A DNA stretch of 7,693 nucleotides from Opitutaceae bacterium (GTDB lineage Bacteria; Verrucomicrobiota; Verrucomicrobiia; Opitutales; Opitutaceae): contig SYDD01000201.1 of assembly GCA_005786775.1 (NCBI GenBank), forward strand, positions 1 through 7,693. The letters run 5' to 3'. The notes under the pieces are model-generated. The model ran no database searches and had not been told where the DNA came from. It saw only the letters and a list, made by a program, of their open reading frames with translations. Made by a program: the position numbers and the translations under genes. Positions within the stretch are counted from its first letter, which is position 1, and every line of letters begins with the position of its first letter. Shown here piece after piece: positions 4,925-7,693 of this stretch.

Positions 4925-7693
4925 TCAGAGGCGGCCGTTGACGCCGAAGGTGAGCGTCGTGCCATTGATGATGGTGGTCGACATCCGGTGAGCGAAGCCG
5001 CGGTAGAGGACCTGCGGCTCGTTGAACAGGTTGCCGGCATCGAGGGTGAACTGGACGTTCGGGCGCCACTGGTAGGCGAGGCCGAGGTTCACCGTCTCAT
5101 ACTTGGAGCGGTAGTTATTATAGCCGGGCGTGGCCGCGTTGAAGCTCGTGATGTAGGTCGAGACGTAGCTGTAGAGCACCCGCGTGCTGAACCCCCGGTA
5201 ACGCCACGAGAGGCTGGCGTTGGCAGTCCGCGGGATGAAGCCGGGCACCTCGTTGGTGCTCCGGTCGGTCGCGCCGCCGAAATTACCCGCCGTCGCGATC
5301 GACGTGTAGTTGCCGGAGAAGGCGAGCCCCTTGAGCAGGCCGGGCAGGAAGGTGAACTGCTGCTGGTAAGAGACCTCCCAGCCTTGCACCACCGCGGTGC
5401 CGGCGTTCGCCGAGGACAGCAGCGTGAAGCCCGCGTACTCGCCGTTGTAGCCGTTGTCGTTGCCGGAGGCCACCGTCCCGATCGTCGTCCCGGATACGAT
5501 GTAGTCGCGGATCCGCTTGTGGAACCACGAGACCGAGAGGCTGCCCACCGGCTCGAAGTAGTACTCCAGCGCGGCGTCCCAGTTCACCGCGTTCTGCGGC
5601 CCGAGGTTGGGGTTGTTGATGGTGAGGCTCTGGTTCGCCTCGTTCACCGTCTCGTTGGGCATCGCGTTGTTCAGCGCGGGGCGGCCGAAGCTGGTGGACC
5701 AGCTCAGCCGGGCCTTGAGGTCCGCGGTGACATCGTGGGTCAGGTGGGCGCTGGGGAAGGAGCGCGTGTAGTCGCCGCGGATCTTGCGCAGCGTGTTCGC
5801 GTAGTCGCGGTCGGCGGAGCCCTGCGGGTCGGCGGTCTGCTGGGCGGCGGTGCTGCCAAAGCGGTTCCGCACATAGCCCCAGCTTTCCGTCTCGGTACGC
5901 TCGGTGCGCACGCCGCCGATGAAGCCGGTGCGGCCCGCGCGGCCCTGCACCATCCCGTAACCTGCGGTCACCCACTCGGTGACGGCGCGGTTGGCGGTGT
6001 AGTTGTTCTGGAAGAAGTAATAGCGGTCCTCGCGCCAGAGCTCGGGGCTGACCGGCTGGCGGTCGCGGAAGATCTGCTGGTTCTCCCAGTAGGGCATCCG
6101 GCGCCCGGTACGCACGTAATCGTAGGAGACGATGCTCGGGTCCGCAGGGAGCGCCGCGGTGCCGGTGTAGCTCCAGCGGCGGGAGACGCTCTGGTTGTCC
6201 GCGTACTGCTCGCGCCATGAGGCGCCTGCCTTGACCGCGAGGGGGAACGGGGCCGGCAGCTCCTGGCGCGCGTTGGCGCGCACTTCCTTCCGCTGGTTGT
6301 TGTTCTGCAGGTTCGTGTTGGTGTACTGCGTCGGGCGGTAGTTCGCGGGATTGGTGAAGTCGGGGCCGCCGTTGGGCAGGAAGCGCGGGAAGAGGTCGTT
6401 CTCCGTGCGGTCGAGGATCCAGCCCGCGCCGGTGAGCCGGTTGATGAGCACGCCGCCGCGGCCGCCGGAGCCGCCGTTGATGTTGGTCTGGGTGTAGACC
6501 GCGTTGTAATCGAGCTGGAGGCGCCCGAACACGTGCTCGGCCCCGAGGTCGAGGCGGCGCATCCGGTTATAGAAGTTGCCCGGGCCGGTGGTCGTCTGGT
6601 CGATGACCGCCGCCGCCACCGGACGCACCGTCGTGACCAGGCTGGAATAGCCCGGGACCACCCCGGTCGTGGCGGAGGGCACGGTGTTCTGGTTGCCGGT
6701 GTAGGCGCGCGTCTCGTACTGGCGGCGGAAGGTCTCGTTGGCGTCGTTGAGGATGGTGTTGATGGAGAGCTTCGTTCGCGGCGACAGGCGGTAGTCCGCC
6801 TTCACGCTCAGGCTGAGCTGCTTGCGGTTGTTGTAGTTGTCCCAGGTGCGGTAGTCCCAGACGTAGGCGGGCTCGGTGGTGGTGTTCTGGAAATCGCGCA
6901 CGGTGCGGAAGCCACCGACCGCGTTCTCGCTGTAGAACAGGTTGGCGGAGACGCCGAGGTTGCGCTCGCCCCCGAGGATGCCGAAGACCTCCTGCCACTG
7001 AACGTTGAACAGCGGGTGCGCGCGGTGGGCCTCGCGGAGCGGGACGTGCTCGAGGAAGGGCGGCGCCCAGCGGACGCTGGCGCTGTAGGAGACGCGGCGC
7101 TTCTCGCGCATCCCGAGGGGCGAGCGGCTCTTCAGGTTGATGGTGCCGCCGAGGGAGTCGGCGCCCTTGTCCGGCGTGTGCCCCTTCACCAGCTCCAGCT
7201 GGTCGAACATCGTGCCGGTGATGTTGTTGATCATCGTGCTGCGCGCGAGGGCGCCCTGGCTCGTCAGCGGCGACCCGTCGAGGGTGATGGTGTTCAGGCC
7301 CGGCCCCATCCCGCGGACGGTGAAGCCGCTGATCTCGTTCTCGTCGCTGAAGGAGCCGGCCACGCCGGGCAGGCGGATGGCCACCTCGCCGGCGTTCATG
7401 TTCGGGAGGTTCCCGTAGGAATCCATCGCGACGATGTTCTTCACATTCTCGGCGTTGCGCTGCGCGGTGATCGCCGCCGCGCCGCCCTCGCGCTCGCCGG
7501 TGACCCGGAACTCCTGCAGCTGGTAGACGGCGGAGTTGAGGTCGAACGCGCGCGTGAGGCGCTGGCCCGGCGCCACCGCCACGCTCGCGCGGGCCGCGTC
7601 GAGGCCCACGTAAGTGACCACGACCTCGTGCGTCCCCGCCGGCAGCGCCGGGAGCGTGAAGAGCCCGGTCGCGTCGGTGAGCGCGACCAGCCC
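4925..7693 (-). CDS. TonB-dependent receptor with carboxypeptidase-regulatory-like N-terminal domain (5' end cut by right edge)
   Basis: This is an outer-membrane active transporter powered by TonB-ExbB-ExbD, importing a ligand too large for porins; here probably an oligosaccharide, from context only. The frame is open to the window edge, so the visible 922 residues lack the signal peptide. A GTG at 7621 is not the true start, because the codons before it (GLVALTDATGLFTLPALPAG) continue the domain. Visible residues 1-60 are the end of a carboxypeptidase-regulatory-like beta-sandwich (LPALPAGTHEVVVTYVGLD). A linker with YQLQEFRVTGEREG, where a TonB box may sit, follows near 57-70. The plug is at about 70-195 (AIRLPGVAGSF, FTVRGMGPGLNTITLDG, LELVKGHTPDKGADSLGG), and the rest is the 22-strand barrel, rich in aromatic and Asn residues. 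It ends NLFNEPQ...TLTFGVNGRL. The last residue is Leu rather than the usual Phe of outer-membrane barrels. It converges on the araB operon, so it has its own promoter beyond the window. Confidence 0.94.
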   Translation of the reverse strand, partial: GLVALTDATGLFTLPALPAGTHEVVVTYVGLDAARASVAVAPGQRLTRAFDLNSAVYQLQEFRVTGEREGGAAAITAQRNAENVKNIVAMDSYGNLPNMNAGEVAIRLPGVAGSFSDENEISGFTVRGMGPGLNTITLDGSPLTSQGALARSTMINNITGTMFDQLELVKGHTPDKGADSLGGTINLKSRSPLGMREKRRVSYSASVRWAPPFLEHVPLREAHRAHPLFNVQWQEVFGILGGERNLGVSANLFYSENAVGGFRTVRDFQNTTTEPAYVWDYRTWDNYNNRKQLSLSVKADYRLSPRTKLSINTILNDANETFRRQYETRAYTGNQNTVPSATTGVVPGYSSLVTTVRPVAAAVIDQTTTGPGNFYNRMRRLDLGAEHVFGRLQLDYNAVYTQTNINGGSGGRGGVLINRLTGAGWILDRTENDLFPRFLPNGGPDFTNPANYRPTQYTNTNLQNNNQRKEVRANARQELPAPFPLAVKAGASWREQYADNQSVSRRWSYTGTAALPADPSIVSYDYVRTGRRMPYWENQQIFRDRQPVSPELWREDRYYFFQNNYTANRAVTEWVTAGYGMVQGRAGRTGFIGGVRTERTETESWGYVRNRFGSTAAQQTADPQGSADRDYANTLRKIRGDYTRSFPSAHLTHDVTADLKARLSWSTSFGRPALNNAMPNETVNEANQSLTINNPNLGPQNAVNWDAALEYYFEPVGSLSVSWFHKRIRDYIVSGTTIGTVASGNDNGYNGEYAGFTLLSSANAGTAVVQGWEVSYQQQFTFLPGLLKGLAFSGNYTSIATAGNFGGATDRSTNEVPGFIPRTANASLSWRYRGFSTRVLYSYVSTYITSFNAATPGYNNYRSKYETVNLGLAYQWRPNVQFTLDAGNLFNEPQVLYRGFAHRMSTTIINGTTLTFGVNGRL

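Noticed and set aside
4988..6220. A 410-codon open frame on the plus strand inside the TonB receptor gene.
   Set aside because: It is antisense to the receptor barrel, has low-complexity Val/Ala/Arg/Gly composition and no recognisable domain.
7619..7621. GTG as the start of the TonB receptor.
   Set aside because: The 24 codons upstream to the window edge are in frame and continue the carboxypeptidase-regulatory-like domain, so the gene starts outside the window.

Overview
The window is very GC-rich bacterial DNA, densely packed with genes and free of RNA genes, CRISPR arrays and insertion sequences. It is a piece of a carbohydrate-use locus centred on L-arabinose/L-ribulose metabolism. The lineage is inferred, not proven. 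The outer-membrane receptor carries a carboxypeptidase-regulatory-like N-terminal domain and a plug of the style QEFRVTGEREG...QRNAENVKNIV. A secreted hydrolase and a Gfo/Idh/MocA oxidoreductase lie nearby. Together these look like Verrucomicrobiota, probably the Opitutaceae, which live by degrading plant and algal polysaccharides.

Layout from left to right. (1) 1-681, minus strand: the N-terminal 227 residues of a Gfo/Idh/MocA NAD(P)-dependent oxidoreductase, running off the left edge. (2) 682-810: a 129-bp divergent intergenic region holding a large two-step inverted repeat (689-772). (3) 811-2109, plus strand: an alpha/beta hydrolase of the dienelactone-hydrolase/acetyl-xylan-esterase type with a probable twin-arginine export signal. 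(4) 2182-3843, plus strand: araB, L-ribulokinase. (5) 3848-4909, plus strand: a zinc-dependent medium-chain (sorbitol/threonine type) dehydrogenase, 4 bp after araB. (6) 4925-7693, minus strand: a large TonB-dependent receptor, convergent with the dehydrogenase and running off the right edge. No stretch longer than 300 bases lacks a gene.

A likely working model (inference): the TonB-dependent receptor imports oligosaccharides across the outer membrane. The exported hydrolase removes ester groups from the glycan in the periplasm. AraB then phosphorylates L-ribulose made from arabinose, and the coupled dehydrogenase and the divergent oxidoreductase interconvert sugar alcohols or sugar acids. 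L-arabinose isomerase (araA) and L-ribulose-5-phosphate 4-epimerase (araD), the usual partners of araB, are absent from the window. The araB-dehydrogenase pair may therefore be a pentitol entry point rather than the standard araBAD route.

No wholly new system is evident. The points most worth a second look are the inverted repeat between the divergent genes, a quadruplex-forming C/G tract next to an ambiguous start codon in the hydrolase, the araB-dehydrogenase coupling, and the absence of Shine-Dalgarno sequences at all four visible start codons.
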